NCBI GenBank assembly: GCA_038030265.1
Contig: CM075939.1
Coordinates: 36,561,253-36,625,252, forward strand
Direction of reading: 5' to 3'
DNA length: 64,000 nucleotides
Source of the DNA: Corythucha ciliata
Taxonomy: Eukaryota > Arthropoda > Insecta > Hemiptera > Tingidae
The position numbers and the translations under genes are program-made. Within the stretch, counting starts at the first letter, position 1; each line of letters starts with the position of its first letter. The notes below the pieces were generated by a model, which worked only from the letters and a program-made list of their open reading frames with translations, had not been told where the DNA came from and made no database searches. Shown in pieces: positions 46,357 through 59,319 of the stretch.

Positions 46357-48009
46357 TTATCGCATGCAATACAAAGCGTACAGCTGGTCGACGTAATCAA
46401 CCATTCCGTCGATGATATTCTGAGCATCGTTCTCCCGTCTCACAAGCGAGCTGTCCATTGTGATGGAAAAGGTTAGCTGGCCGTCGTACGACGTAACCGC
46501 AATGGCCAAACCGTTGTTATCGTGCGTATTGTTGACAAAAAACAAACAATTCTTACATTCGAATCCTTCGAATTTCACTTTCTCCGACGGCCCGGGGAAA
46601 TTACTCAGAACGCAGGTGAATTCCGTCGCTTTCAAAGTCCATTTGGGAAGGCTCGCGGGGAAGAGAAGAAATAGATAGCGAGGAACGAAATAATTGATGA
46701 GAAAACTCGGCGAGTTTTTCAACGAGCGATACGAAGTGACGACGTCTTGACGTCGTCTTTTCGTATTGACGGGAAGTTTGAGGCCAACGGGAATGAATTG
46801 ATTCGCCAGACCGGTCGAGTTTTGTGATTTACGAAGGGGAAACGCGACCGTCACTTGTTCTACGGTTTCTTCGCGGCTTTTGAACGTGTCGTCGAATGAT
46901 TTGGACATGGCCATGAGAAGGATTTCGGTAAATGCCATTTTCGTGGTTTTGTGTAGTTCTTTCATTTTTTTGAAGCTCCCGTTTGTCCACCTGAAGAAAA
47001 ATTTTAGTATATACCTCGAACAATATTTCATACTCTTAAAATATCGCGTTTACCTGAGATGTTTGACAGTCGTTAGCTTTTGACTTCTCAAAGAGTTGTC
47101 ATCGACTGGTTTCATGTACTGGAACAGGCTCAAAACGGGTGCGCACCAAAATAAAATGAGTGCATCACACAGGCTTGACAGGATGTCTTTCAAGTCTGAG
47201 TAGTCTCCTTTTAGGATTTTCTCGACAAAACTCGGGTGCTTTTGGTCTTTTTCGCATTGACTGGCGTTAGTCGACGAGTAGGACCGAAGACCGAGTAGAA
47301 GCTGACGAAGGGCGTAGCCATCGCCCAGCGTTTCATGAGCTCGTAGTATAATGGGATAAAGACCGTTGACTGGTCGATTACAAATCAAAATTTCCCAGAG
47401 CCTTTGAAAAACAAGGAGAAGGAAAAAAGTTAAGGGAGATTGGAGGGAACGTTTCACCGTTACCATCCCGGCACGCTTACCTGTCATCGTAGATAGGATG
47501 AACTGCGATCCTTGACACATAATTCTTCAGTTCCTCTTCATTGGAAACAGTAAACCAACGAATTTGTCGCGGAATATCGATGTCGACCGTTCGCCAATAG
47601 CGAAATCCCCACCACTGGTCGACTTTACAACGCAATTTAATCCCCTCGTCGTCCGCCAAACATTTTTCGGCCAACATCAACGCACTTTTCATCAATTCTA
47701 AACACGCAATTCAATCTAGAGAGTTATACGTATTTTTCAAAAGAAGTAAAATAAAAAAAAGAACGAACCTTGGGCTGATTTGAGTTCCGTTAGTTCCACA
47801 TTGGCCAAAATGTTGGTAATGCTTAAAGCGCCGTGAGCCTCGCGATCGAAAAACAATTCCAAAATTTCCAACAGACCGTAATAATCGGATCGAGTCAGAG
47901 ATAGAATGACGTGAACCGTCAGGCGACAGCAGATGACGACGAACAGGGCGACGAGAAACAGTGGCGTTAGAACGAAGCCGAGGGCGACGTGGGTCAGTGT
48001 CATAGTCAT
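46357..48009 (-). CDS. WS/DGAT-like O-acyltransferase (WSD family), four exons, 479 aa
   Basis: Minus-strand exons 48009-47769, 47697-47481, 47401-47054 and 46990-46357 have GT-AG borders and agreeing phases. Residues about 5-30 are hydrophobic (LTHVALGFVLTPLFLVALFV), suggesting a membrane anchor. The WSD acyltransferase domain follows: RCKVDQWWGFRYWRTVDIDI, and LRAHETLGDGYALRQLLLGL at about 173-192, which aligns with the family's HHxxxDG motif. The C-terminal part is the DUF1298-like segment (FTCVLSNFPGP, GLAIAVTSYDGQLTFSITMD). The family makes wax esters or triacylglycerol from acyl-CoA at the ER. Here the motif reads H175-E176-T-L-G-D180-G181, so the second His, normally the catalytic base, is Glu (codon GAA). 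The length is normal for the family. Substrate is unknown, and activity may be altered. Confidence 0.85.
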
Positions 48010-48999
48010 GGGTGGTTTCTTCGCAAGTTTTTTGTTTAAATTTTGTTAACGTTTTGAGAGGGCGGGGGGCGGATAAAAACTGTGGTACTAACCATGGTCG
48101 ATGGGTCTTCGAAGATGAGACGCCGAAAAACGAACGGGTTAGACTATTTAACCATCTCACAAGCTCTAGACGGTGCGAAGCAAACCGGAAATTACGCTCT
48201 TCAGGATGTTTTATTTCTTTAGTACACGTCCATTGTCAAGTACAATAAATTATTCGTGAATAATGAAACAAATTATTATTAAGAAATGTTAATATTGAGT
48301 TGTTTTTATGTTATGTCTCAACGTATGAACTATTTAGAATGTTCGTTATTCATGAAAGGGGGTTAATGGCAAAAAAATGTGAAAATAATAAATAAACGAA
48401 TTTAAAAAACGGACAAATTAATTAAATGAATAACGATAGGCGCGCCCTCCGTCACTGGATTTTTTTCTATCTCGGATTATTCACCCCCTCGCTGCCAGGA
48501 ACCGTCTGAAATGGAGGACTGCCAGTATCAAACTGGTGCTGTTTTTCTAGTGATGGGCTTCGAACCGTCGAGAATTTTGCTCAGCTTAAGTCGAACAAGG
48601 AACTTTTTTTTACTACTATTAAATTGGACATCACCACCTTCCTTCCACTGTAAACCGGTTTAATAATAACGTACCTTTTTGTTTGCAAGTCTGTTGAACT
48701 TTATAAGGACAACTTGTTTCTGAAATGAAATTTGAGGAGACGCTCCGGCAGGAATTTTCATTTTCTACCCATCCACTCCACCCCATTCCTCTTTATCAAC
48801 TTGTTTTTGCTATCATCATTACAGTTGTTAATCTTTAACGTGCATGAGACGACTTAATTGGCCAGGGGGGGGGGATTTTTAGTGCAGGGGCAGCAGGTAT
48901 CGAGATCTCTTGGATTCATCGAATGGTCATAGTAATAATGTGACACGTTTCGGTCAAATCCGAAAGTACGCTAATGTACAGATTCGGCCGGTCCTTCGG
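48010..48999. other. Upstream region of the acyltransferase gene; no other gene
   Basis: The 5' flank of the minus-strand gene, followed by AT-rich DNA and a G-run (48867-48874). Nothing else recognised. Confidence 0.4.
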
Positions 49000-50480
49000 C
49001 GGATGAAATTGAGAAGGCACGGTATGATGTGCTGTTCTTAGGGCAAGAACGCGGCGAAAAGTTTAGAATAAGCGCTGAAATTTGAGGCTATATAATTTAC
49101 TGTGAACAGCGCTTTGATACAACTTCTCGACCAAAGTTGAGTAATTCTACGACTACGACTCACATTAAGAAGATACCCCAACATATGCCGTTCTATGGGC
49201 AAGTCCGCGGCTACCGACAAAAATGCTAATGTGCTGTTAAATCGAGAAAAACACTGATTCGCGAACGTCTGATGAAGAAAACGTCAATTCATGGATGACC
49301 AGTGGAGGCAATTTCAAGGTTCGTGATGAAAAAATTGCGATAATGAGCCGCACACACGGAATGATTTTTAAATTAGCCAAATCCAAAAGATTTTTAGAAT
49401 CAGCGAAACCATCATCGAAAATGGTTCGGGAAAGAGCCAGACCCACGAAAATTGGTTATTGAGAGACCGAAAATCTGCAAAATTTGGCTACGAAGGAAGG
49501 TGGCCGCAAATCCACCACATTTGGTTTTGAAAAAGTAAAAAATCAGCAAAATTGGAGCTTTTAGACCCTAACCGAAATTAAGAGATTTCGTTTTTGAATG
49601 TGCCTAATCCGTCTATTTGGTTCTTGAAAGAGCCTAAATAATGCTCCGAATTATTCAATCCGGCAAAACTGATTGCAAACCTCGAATTGGAGTTTCGAAA
49701 GAGACAATCAGCCACAGCCAGACAGAAATAATCAGTGGAATTCGGGGTTGAAAGATCAGAAACCCACGTAATGATTCATCGAATTTGGGGTTTTCGAATT
49801 AGCCAATCCTACGGAACATATTCTAGAGAGAGTCAAGCCCACAAAATTCGGTAAGAGTGAAATTTGGTTTTAGAAAGAGTCAAACCCACGAAATATGGTT
49901 CTGAATGAGTGAAAATCCGCGAATTTAGTGTTTTGAAGGAGCCATTTCCGTGACATTTAGTTTTGAATGGGAAAACATCAGCCCGACGCCCACGGCGTCA
50001 AACCGAGCGGACCATATAATGCGCGCGATTTGCCATGAACTGTGCCATCACGATGAGAAGCCTCTGGTCTAAAAACCGTCTCGATTTTCCAATTCCCCGT
50101 GTCGATGAGCCCCAGGCCCACGATATGTGGTTTCACCCAATGTTCCAAATGAAGTATGGTGTTAGTGAAAAAAATCGAGCCCGAGATGACTTCATATTCG
50201 TGATACACAAGTGGTTTTTGGCATGCCGTAGGTCTGTTTGTCGGTCTGCCGCATTTGAAAGACGCTAGACCCCCCCGAAATTAGCTTTTCGAGTAACCAA
50301 AACCCGCAAAATTGGTTTCTGACCGGTAAAATTCCCTATTGGTCAGATCGGTGAAATTTGGTGTTTGAACGAGCTAAACAATTGGAATTAATGTTTAAAT
50401 GAATTTGGAATCTGTAAGGAAGTCAAATCTGCAAAATGTCTACCCTAAAAGAGCCCGAACAGCGGAATTGATTATTCGAA
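49000..50480. repeat. Diverged tandem repeat fields, families 2 (reverse) and 4
   Basis: 49000-49260 has 'cgctgaaatttgaggcta' and 'aaaattgagaaaa'-type units (family 2 reversed). 49290-50480 has units like 'gagtcaaacccacgaaat' plus 'tttggttttagaaa' of about 30 bases (family 4). Heavily diverged. ORFs within are by-products. Confidence 0.6.
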
Positions 50481-51179
50481 GGCCCCCAACTCCGTGAAAA
50501 GTATTTTACATTTTTTTTTTTTTTTTTTTTTTTTTGAGAGAGAGAATAATAGAGTGTAATGAAGCAATTACACGGTGAGAGTAAATCTCGAGAGTTGAAC
50601 TCTCTGAGAGTACCAGGTACGTGCAGGCGGCAGGAGGGGGGAGAACTCTCTGGCCCGTTTAGACTGGCGAGTTAAGCTCTCGAGAGCAAAAAAACTCAAA
50701 TGTAAACGCAGCTTAACTCGCGAAATTGTGGGTTCTATGAGCATCAATAATCCACGAAATTCGTGCCTTGAAAAGGCTCAGCCCGCACATTGTTGACCAC
50801 TTTGAGAGGCCACAACATCCCCCCCCCCCCAGCCCACCAAGCGTCCCCGACGAAACCGCCTGCGTATCTCATCTCAGCGTGGTCCGATGGACTAATAAAC
50901 CACATTTGCCTCACATCGGAATACATTGAGTAAATTACCCAAAAAATACGTCCACATAGGCGTTTTTGGCGAAAATTGCCTAAATTAAAAAATGGACGAA
51001 AACCGCGAACTCCGCCTTCATTCTTCCCAATCCCCACTCACCACCGTTCTACGCCTGCCTTGCCAAGTTTTAACGGACACTCGTACGATGAAAACCCATA
51101 TATGTATATTGTGAACGGCTCATTGATTTCTTGATGTTCTCCTGTTTTTTCAACTAACGCTCGTGCGATTTCCAATTCA
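50481..51179. other. Unassigned, with T-run and C-run
   Basis: T-run at 50512-50535, a GAGAG/CTCTC-rich patch (50536-50690, possibly a small MITE with 'gagagttgaactctctgag' self-complementarity), and a C-run at 50819-50830. No gene. Confidence 0.35.
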
Positions 51180-51702
51180 CGGCTAAAATTAAGGTGAAAC
51201 GTCTATTCGCGACCGAAATGGGAAAAAGCGTTCGATCGTGGCTGAAATATAGAAAACGCACAAAGTCGAGAATTCCCGATGCAACATTTTCATTTAGGTA
51301 GTACGCTTAATTCGCAGCGTACGGGTCCTTCTCAGCTCACGGCTAAAATTTAGAACAAGAGCTGAGAAAGCAGCAGAGTTGAGAAAGATTTGTGTCTAAA
51401 ATTTAGGGAAAACATCAATTCGCTGCTAAAATTGAGAAATAGCGCTCCTTCTCCTTGTTCCTGTTGTATGATGTGTTGTTGTTGTGTGTTAAAGTAAAAA
51501 TATCAATACTGCCCTAAAGTCTCATCGATAAATACATTTTTGGTGACTGTATGACCGTAATGGTAATGAAATAGTAACTTATTGCCGCCAATTTCGAGCC
51601 CCAGAAATGTACCAAGCCGCCAGAAACTGGCAATAAATACTCTGGGATCAGAAAAATAATTTCTCTGACGTCAGAAATGTTTTTTTAACGAACTGAACTC
51701 GC

Positions 51703-51742
<40 letters not shown>

Positions 51743-52310
51743 CCAGAGCCGCGAAATTTGTTTCCTGAAACAGCCATCCCGTGAAATGATTGATAAGGAA
51801 GGGAAATCCTCCAAATTGACGTTTGAACGGGGTTTGAAGCCTCAAATTTTAGACTTGAGACGTGCCAAACTCCGATATTTGGCGTTTTGAAGGAGCTAAG
51901 CCCGCCGATTTTTTTCTTTAAATCCTTCAAATTGGGGTTTGAACGGTCCAAACCCGTGAAATTGGGCCGTTGTGCGAGACAAGCTTCAAACTGTGGCTTT
52001 TTTGAAAGAGTCAAGCCCGTGAAATAGTTTGTATAGGACCGTCAGCCGCGTTTGTTTCCTGAAAGTGGCAAACCGTGAAATTATTCATCCTCAGGCGATT
52101 GGGGTTTTAACTGGCCAAATCCACTTGTTTGTTTGGCTTAGGAGGAGCCAAACTCCTAAATTTGGCTTGTTAAAAGAGCCAATCCCGCGAAATAAGTTTT
52201 TTGAATAGCCAAACCAACGAAATTTGGTTTTTGTTCAAGCCTAATCTGCGAACGACGATTTCTGGAAGGTCCAATCCTGCGTAAGGACTTTTCAAGGAGC
52301 AAAATCCACC
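51180..52310. repeat. Diverged tandem repeat fields, families 2 (reverse) and 4
   Basis: 51180-51450 has 'cacggctaaaatt' units (family 2 reversed). 51690-52310 has 'gagccaaactcctaaatttgg' units (family 4), starting after a T-run (51710-51736). Between them is unassigned DNA with a GTTGTTGT patch. Confidence 0.55.
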
Positions 52311-53321
52311 AATGATCCGTTTCTGGAAACAGCAGTTTTCTGCTGCAAAATTAGCAGTTTATAGAACAATTAATTCAAATAATTATTTTGAGGGGGGATG
52401 CATCGTTGAGCGAATGAGTTCTTTCTCATTTACATAACCTCATAGAAAGGAACACATTATAAATGTTCAATAGTGTAAAAATAATAAAAATAAATCATTA
52501 AGCGATTCCGAAATTTCACTAGAAAAATCCACCATCCGTTAGACGGATTTTTTCCCCGTCAACCACTTTAAAAATCCGTTAGATCAAATTGACAACGGTG
52601 ACGAGGAGTTTCAGGGGTTGACGTCCTTGTGATTCTGGTGAGTTTGGCCGCGAAGCTGCCCCGACCCGGCGACCTAACAACGAGACACGCGAAGTTGCCA
52701 AAATCGGCGGTATCATATTGAGACCCCCCCCCCCCAACGGCTCGTCAAACTGAGAACCCGAAAATATGATGCGGTTTTGTCAAATTTTGGTGTGATGGCC
52801 ATTTTGATCTAGTTCACCCAATTAATAAAACCTCCTGATGGGTGGTTTTGAAAATTTTGGAGTCATCTTGTCATTGGCATCCTGTTTCCGCCCTAACGCC
52901 ACTGAGTGGCTACCAGTGCCCCATAAATTGGCCAAAAATTGACAGTTCACTGTATCATCGATTTGTCCGATTTTTTCGATCCCTGTTTTGAGGCCTATTG
53001 AGATCGGCTCAGATCGAGGGTCTTTTCTCGTGGACTTAAACTTCAAGGCTGCGCCAAAACAACTTTTCATATTTGAGACCAAGGCCACTTAAGTTTCGTC
53101 TCAGTCTTGGTCTCGTGCGTCAGTATTTACGATGTATGAGTGCAAAAACATATATTCATTGCATGCCATTGAGCATGTATGGGTACAGTCTGTTTCGAAA
53201 GGCTTCCTCGCCCTCTCCTGCTGACCATGTTGCTTGTTGGGAGGACCAAAAAAAAGAGTTGAATTTCATTAAATGCGTTTAATTAATAATGATAAATACT
53301 TAAGCGCCCCCTAAACACTAT
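52311..53321. other. No gene recognised
   Basis: Includes a C-run (52723-52734) and otherwise unremarkable DNA; likely the downstream flank of the secreted-protein gene. Confidence 0.4.
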
Positions 53322-53657
53322 CTAAAAGACATAACGGCACCTATGAAGGCGGGGATCTCGTTTCATTCCCTCCGGACACTGTCGCAACGGTGCTCGAATG
53401 ATGGGCGTCACCGGTCGAAACAGATTGGTTAAATTGGCGGGCAGAGTGATGTTACCCCCTCTATGTAATTGAAATTCCGACGTCGTTGAATTTTTGGTCA
53501 GCGATAGGTTTGTAGAGTTCGCGCCGCTATTATTTCCCGTCGTCGTGTCATTGTTGACGGATCGCAGAGAATTCCCATCGGGCGAGACGAAGGCGAATGT
53601 CCAAGCCACCACCGACATAAGATAAACGAGGCAAACGACTGTCACCGATCGGATCAT
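53322..53657 (-). CDS. Small secreted Asn/Thr-rich protein, 111 aa, single exon
   Basis: The frame opens with a clear signal peptide (MIRSVTVVCLVYLMSVVAWT, then FA before FVSPDG). The middle is rich in N-x-S/T sequons (at least seven, for example NDT, NST, NLS, NIT, NLT). The C-terminus is PLRQCPEGMKRDPRLHRC, then RYVF and stop. The pattern of a final two-Cys 'CPxGxxxDPxxRCR' segment behind a signal peptide is seen in small arthropod secreted proteins of unknown function. No intron is needed. Probably a real extracellular glycoprotein; role unknown. Confidence 0.6.
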   Translation of the reverse strand: MIRSVTVVCLVYLMSVVAWTFAFVSPDGNSLRSVNNDTTTGNNSGANSTNLSLTKNSTTSEFQLHRGGNITLPANLTNLFRPVTPIIRAPLRQCPEGMKRDPRLHRCRYVF

Positions 53658-55365
53658 AGCGTTAGTTGTTTAACGTTCAAAAATTATCACTCTCTTAGTT
53701 CTTGTACTTCCTAAATGTGACTGGTGAGTCAATAAATTAAGAACCGTGACTTTTGCGATGACCTCTCTTGAGATTTATGATAAAGAAAATACTGACGTAA
53801 TCATAAAGATCCACTGCAGTCGCGCAAAACCAAAAACAGAGGTTTGTTTCCGGGGGGGAGGGGGCACATTGTTTTCTCCGGTACGTTTGGAGAAAAGTGG
53901 ACACATCATAACGGAATTTTTGAAGAAGGGGAGTGCTAAAATCCTGTTCATGCAAATTATTTTCCTCAATTTTGCGGTGGACCTTAGGAGATAGAATTAT
54001 AACGCTCTGTATCATTAGTTCACACCCTATAATTACTCCTTAGGTTCATTCATTAATTCTGCCAAATACTATAACCAATTGATTGAAGTACAACAGTCCG
54101 TTTTATTCGTTCCTTTTTCGTAATTTAATGTATAATAATAAGTAGGTAGGAATATGTATAAGAAACACAGTTTGGCTGGCGTTCCCTGCAAGGATTTATT
54201 ACGTCTCCAATTTAACGCGTCGTAGTTTTCAAGGGACCACTGTGTGACTGCGGAGGCTCCTCTTGCCCCGCCCGCTATGATTCCGTTCGAATTCGTCCGA
54301 ACGTCAACTCTATTGTATTGTGTAACCAAAATATTTCTGTTGCCGTGCCTAGGGAAAGAATAATAATCGTGCTCCCCCCCACCCATCCTAAAATCATCGT
54401 TGGGAGAAGAAGACTCCGCTATTTTCTTCTGGTTGAGAGGATCATCTTCTTTTACCAGAAGTCATGGCCGGTCGAGAGAAAAAATCAAGTTCTTCAACGA
54501 CAGCTATAAGCTGAAAAGGTCAAGATTTTGTTTTGATTTACAAACGTGGCCCCGGTCAACTATTCCCCACGCCCGTCCACCCACTAATAAAGGAATTTAT
54601 AGTTGGTTGGGGAGACGACGGGTCACGAAAACACGACCCGTTTTAAAAACTTTCAATACTGGTATATTGCACACATCTCAACACGATTATTGTCTATAGA
54701 GAAGGAGACGCATTAATTTTAAACTGAACGAATTAAGGAGTCTCGGGGCAGTTTTTAGGAATTATTTTCGTCCTCGAAGGCAAAGATTAGCGTGGGCGCC
54801 TCCTTCTTCCGCATCAAGGTTTGAGCGAGGGCTGGGCATATTTTTATTTCGGCATTGCCAAGCGTGGATGAATGTTTTAAAGTGGTCGATTCGATTTGTT
54901 TGTCTCGTCAATTCGGCACCGTTCTCTTCCCTAAAGTTTTTTGAATAACTAATTTGATCGATTTAGTGCGTACACCGGCCTTGACACGTCGTGGTGATTT
55001 TTCCCTCCAGTCTGATCGATGAACTGGAGAGCGTGAAACTGGTGATTTGGCTCGCATTTTTCCAATTTGAATCAAACATTGTGCTTTGGTGGGTTAGAAA
55101 TTCAGTTAAATTCGATGAAAACCCGGAAGAAGGAAGAGGGGGAATTACAGTTTTTCAAACTTGAATGCTCTGTTTTCTCACTGTCCCAGAAACACGCGTG
55201 TTTGCGCTAATTTATTTTTAGCAGCCAGTAAATAAATAATAAATAATGTTTTTATGTACAATAATTCTCAAAAAGTAAGTTTTGATGAGATCTGAAATAA
55301 TTTAGTTTGAACTTATTTTACCGTGCTCGCAATTTTCTTCGTTGTTGTTTTTTCCTCTAATGTCA
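53658..55365. other. Intergenic, no gene recognised
   Basis: Short ORFs on both strands lack domains. A G-run lies at 53851-53858. The 3' end of the Osiris gene lies just beyond. Confidence 0.4.
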
Positions 55366-58300
55366 TCAATTGTTCCTTGGAGTGTACACCTCGGACCGTC
55401 GATAGAAACCCGGATCGGACGCCATTCGCTCGGTGTCATAGTGACGAGCGTGCATGGCTTCGATGAGGGCGGCGTGGTGACCTCCGCCGCAGTCACCTCC
55501 CTTACCGCCACCGCCGCCGTTACGCAGAGCGGCGGCACCAGCGAGCATCATGGCGAGCATTGAAGTCATCAAAGCTTTACCGGCGAGAGCCGCCAGGGCG
55601 GCCATACCGACGGCGGCTACGGAGCCGGCCGCCCAAAGTGCGCCGCCCCACATTCCACCTTTTTTCCTTCCTGACGGTTAACGATGGAAAAATTATTTTA
55701 AAAATTAACAATTATTTCAATAATAATGGCAATTAAAAATTACCTTTTTCCAACGGGAACAAAGACAAAACAAACTGTTCGCTCAATCTCCTCGCTTGGC
55801 TCATCGCGTTCGGATCGAGAAGTTTAACGCTGAGCGTCACCGAACTCAAATAATTGTTCACCTTGTTCGTCACATATGCGTCGAGCTCCCGAGTCACGTT
55901 GCTACTACTGCCGCTTTCATCGGTCGCCCCTTCGGATTTGCCACCATTGACGACGACGTCGTCTGATGTGAATCGCGCCGAGTCCAAAAGAGTTTCGGGC
56001 GGTGTCACGGTGGAGGTGTTGAATCGATGGCTGAGATAAACGCCGGGAAACAGTTGATATTCGGCTGTACCGCCGCTGCTACCGGCGCCGCCTGCTCGTT
56101 CCGCCGTGCTTATCAAGTCGAGTTTAAGACAGTTGAGACTGTACTGCTTGGAGCAGAAGACCTGAAAAGAAAAGTTACTGATGTAGAGTATTTCAAATCG
56201 TCATCAGGGTTTATAGAGGGGTCCCCGGTAGTGAGGGGGCAATTTCTTAGAAACAGTATCGATTTTTCGCGTCATGACTTCGTTATTTTCCTTTTCTTTG
56301 TTTGATCTGCGGCATCAATCTGACGTGATTCGTTTATTCGTTCCATTCCGTTCTGCGGTATCGCACGACAGTAATTTTTTTGTGGGTGTCAGGTACAAGC
56401 CCATTGGCACCTGAAGCCATTGGGATCATATGCGTCATACCCTCCCTGATCCGCCACGCACTTTGCGGTTTTTGTCATGCGCACATTGCCGGAATCGTAT
56501 TACACAGCTCGCCACAGCCTTTCATCAAAGTGAGACAGTAGCTGTGTTCGAACTCAGGTCCCCTGGGTGCGAAGCACGCCCTGTAGCCACTACAAACGTT
56601 CACTTCAATGTTCGATGTTCAATCGAGAGAGATTCGTCCGAGACATTAATTATTTTTACGCGTGCATCTAACAGAAATCACGTAGAGCTCAGTCAGCGGT
56701 TCCTCCAGCTTGATGACGGCGTTGTAGTTTGAATAATTGTTCGAGGGTTTGCACTACGTTTACCCACTCGGCACTCCCCTAACCAACACTACACAGCAGG
56801 ATGTTTAAAAAAAAAAAAAATAAGTTGCTCAAAAAGCCTGTGTTTGGGCGGGGGGGGGGATAATGTATGAAAATCCATTTCACCGTAGAGAAAATGTCCA
56901 CCTCTTAACACCCCATGGTAAAATCCTTTTTTAAAGAAAATCACTCGACTAAGAGAGGGTATTATTTTTTCTGCCCTATTTTGTGAAAGTAGTATCTTAA
57001 TAACAAGGGCCCTCCCCTCTCACCCTAATTCTCACCGGTTGAGAGATACCGAGAAACTATTATTTTCTCGCTTTTTAAGATTTTGTAATATTATCTTTTC
57101 ATTTTTCGTGTTATTACGAAGAAAGGCAAGAAAAATAACAACGAGAGACCCCCCCCCCCACCGCTCAACATCCTTTTTCAGTCCTATCTACTCCAGTATG
57201 GCATTCGTTATGGTCATGAAAGCTATTAGAATCCTCCCGGCACTTTCTGTGTTCGTTCAAGCGGTTCAAGTTCAATGGGTGCGGAGGACAGGGATGAGTT
57301 GGGTGAAAAGATGACGGGAGGGGCGGGGGTTAAATGGAGCATTAAAAAAAATATTATGGCGTTACTAGGGTCCGATTTCACCTCGAAATAAAGGGTATAC
57401 AGGAAAGAGAGATGTGTGCACAATATTGCCCCCAAAAAAAGTTCATCTTTGTGTTCAACACTTGTCCGCTGAGCTGATGACAACCCTCGGGGAGGGTGTC
57501 GGCCGCCGCGACCCGATCGTCTCTTGGCCGCGAATTGTTTTCACGACGTCCTCCGTCTGTTTTTCAAGGACCTGCAGAAACAGGTTGACGTTGCTCAACG
57601 TGACGCGACTTCTGTCGTCCAATAGTTGATAGAAAGGTGAGTCGCCGCAGCGAACGATGGAAATAATTTCATCCAGTCGATTGACGACCGTTTCCAAACT
57701 GTCGGCGATTGATTGTCGCTCGCGTTGAGCATTTTCAACGGCGAGCGACAGACTGTCGAGTTCCTCTTGAAGGTTGTGAACATCGTCGGCTTGTTGAGCG
57801 ACTCGTTCCACTTTGAGAGCTTTCTCGTTTTCTATCTTTTTCTTGACAGCTTTAGCAGCATCGTGAAGGCTCTCCGACTCGCAGTTGACTTCGTTCACAT
57901 AATTGAAAACGGCGAAATTTTCGTCTTCATTCGTTTTATAAATATCGCACATAGCGTCAACTTCCTTAGTTTTTACATAAATCGAAATCGACGCAATTAT
58001 TTTACTGTAAGCTTTCCTCAAGTTCAACATGTCCTGCTTCCTACTCGTCGCCTCTCGTTTGGCAGCAGAGTCCTGACACTCGCGATTGTGTCCTTTAATC
58101 GTGAGGAACTGAACGCGTTGTGAGTCGGCAAACAGGAGACGGTCGAGATCACGCATCTGTTGTGTGTGACTCTCTTGGAGCGTGACGTTTTTCTCCACGA
58201 GAGAGTCGAGTTTGGCTTGAGCCTCTTCTCTGTGTTCGAACGCTATAGTCGCCTGTTCAATCAAGTCGATAATGGTTTGCTTCCCATTTCTCAGAAGTTG

Positions 58301-59279
58301 TATTCGATCTTCGAACTGCTGTTTAAATCGTTGCCTCTCCTTGAGAAGAGCCTCGATTTCCCGCCTGTGTCTTCCATTGTTTGCCATGACTTTATTCATT
58401 TCAACGTGCGCTATGTTCAATTTGGACTCTAAAAGACTCGTTCGACACATTAATTCTTGAATAAGTTGAGAACTCTTCTTAAAACCAGTCAATTTCTTCG
58501 ATCGCAACGCCATAAGCTCATTACCAGCGCTAAACAATTGCCGTTGGGTCTCGTTCAAATCATTTTTCGCCTGACGCACTTGTTTCTCAAGCGTCAACTT
58601 CGTTTCGAACAAATTAACCAGTTTTTTCGGTTGAACTTTGACGCCTCGACGCCGCCGTCGTCGTCTAGTCATCAACATTCGTTCGTCCGAACACAAATTC
58701 TCCTTTTCTTCCGTCAAAATCTGGAGCAGAGCGTGCTGTCGACCCAATTGAATTTGCATTTCTTCCTCGTACGTGACCCGGCTGGACTCCATCACTTTGT
58801 ACTGTCGATTTAGTCGTGCCAATTGGAGTCGAGCCATTTTTGCAGACTCGGAGTCGGAACTTCTTTTTCCGGATTTTTGACGTTTGGACATTGTTCTTTA
58901 TTACCGCGCGATGTTACTGAAATGAACGGTTAGCGACTGGGTTAAGAGGGGTGATAATACCATGGCATTAGTAACCAGTGTAAACAGTTGGCAACCGAGA
59001 TTTCAGACTAAGGCAGTGGGTTTAAATCGATGACGAAAAGGTGAAGATGTACGTTGCACTCACCCCATCGCCCCTTGCCATCATTATGGTCTCAATGCAG
59101 CACACAAATTATTCAATTAAGACTAAGAGCCACTAAAATTAACCGTTTGGGTTGAAAGAACAGGGGAATCAAGGGGAAAATCTAATGTTTCAACTCAGTG
59201 ACGATGTTTTCTAAGACTAACTAACTCTATTTTGACAACAGTAAACTCCGGGATTTATCAAACACGATATTGCTTCGCA

Positions 59280-59319
<40 letters not shown>

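Noticed and set aside
57713..58123. Plus-strand ORF opposite the docking-complex gene
   Set aside because: Shadow frame of the strongly supported coiled-coil ORF on the minus strand.
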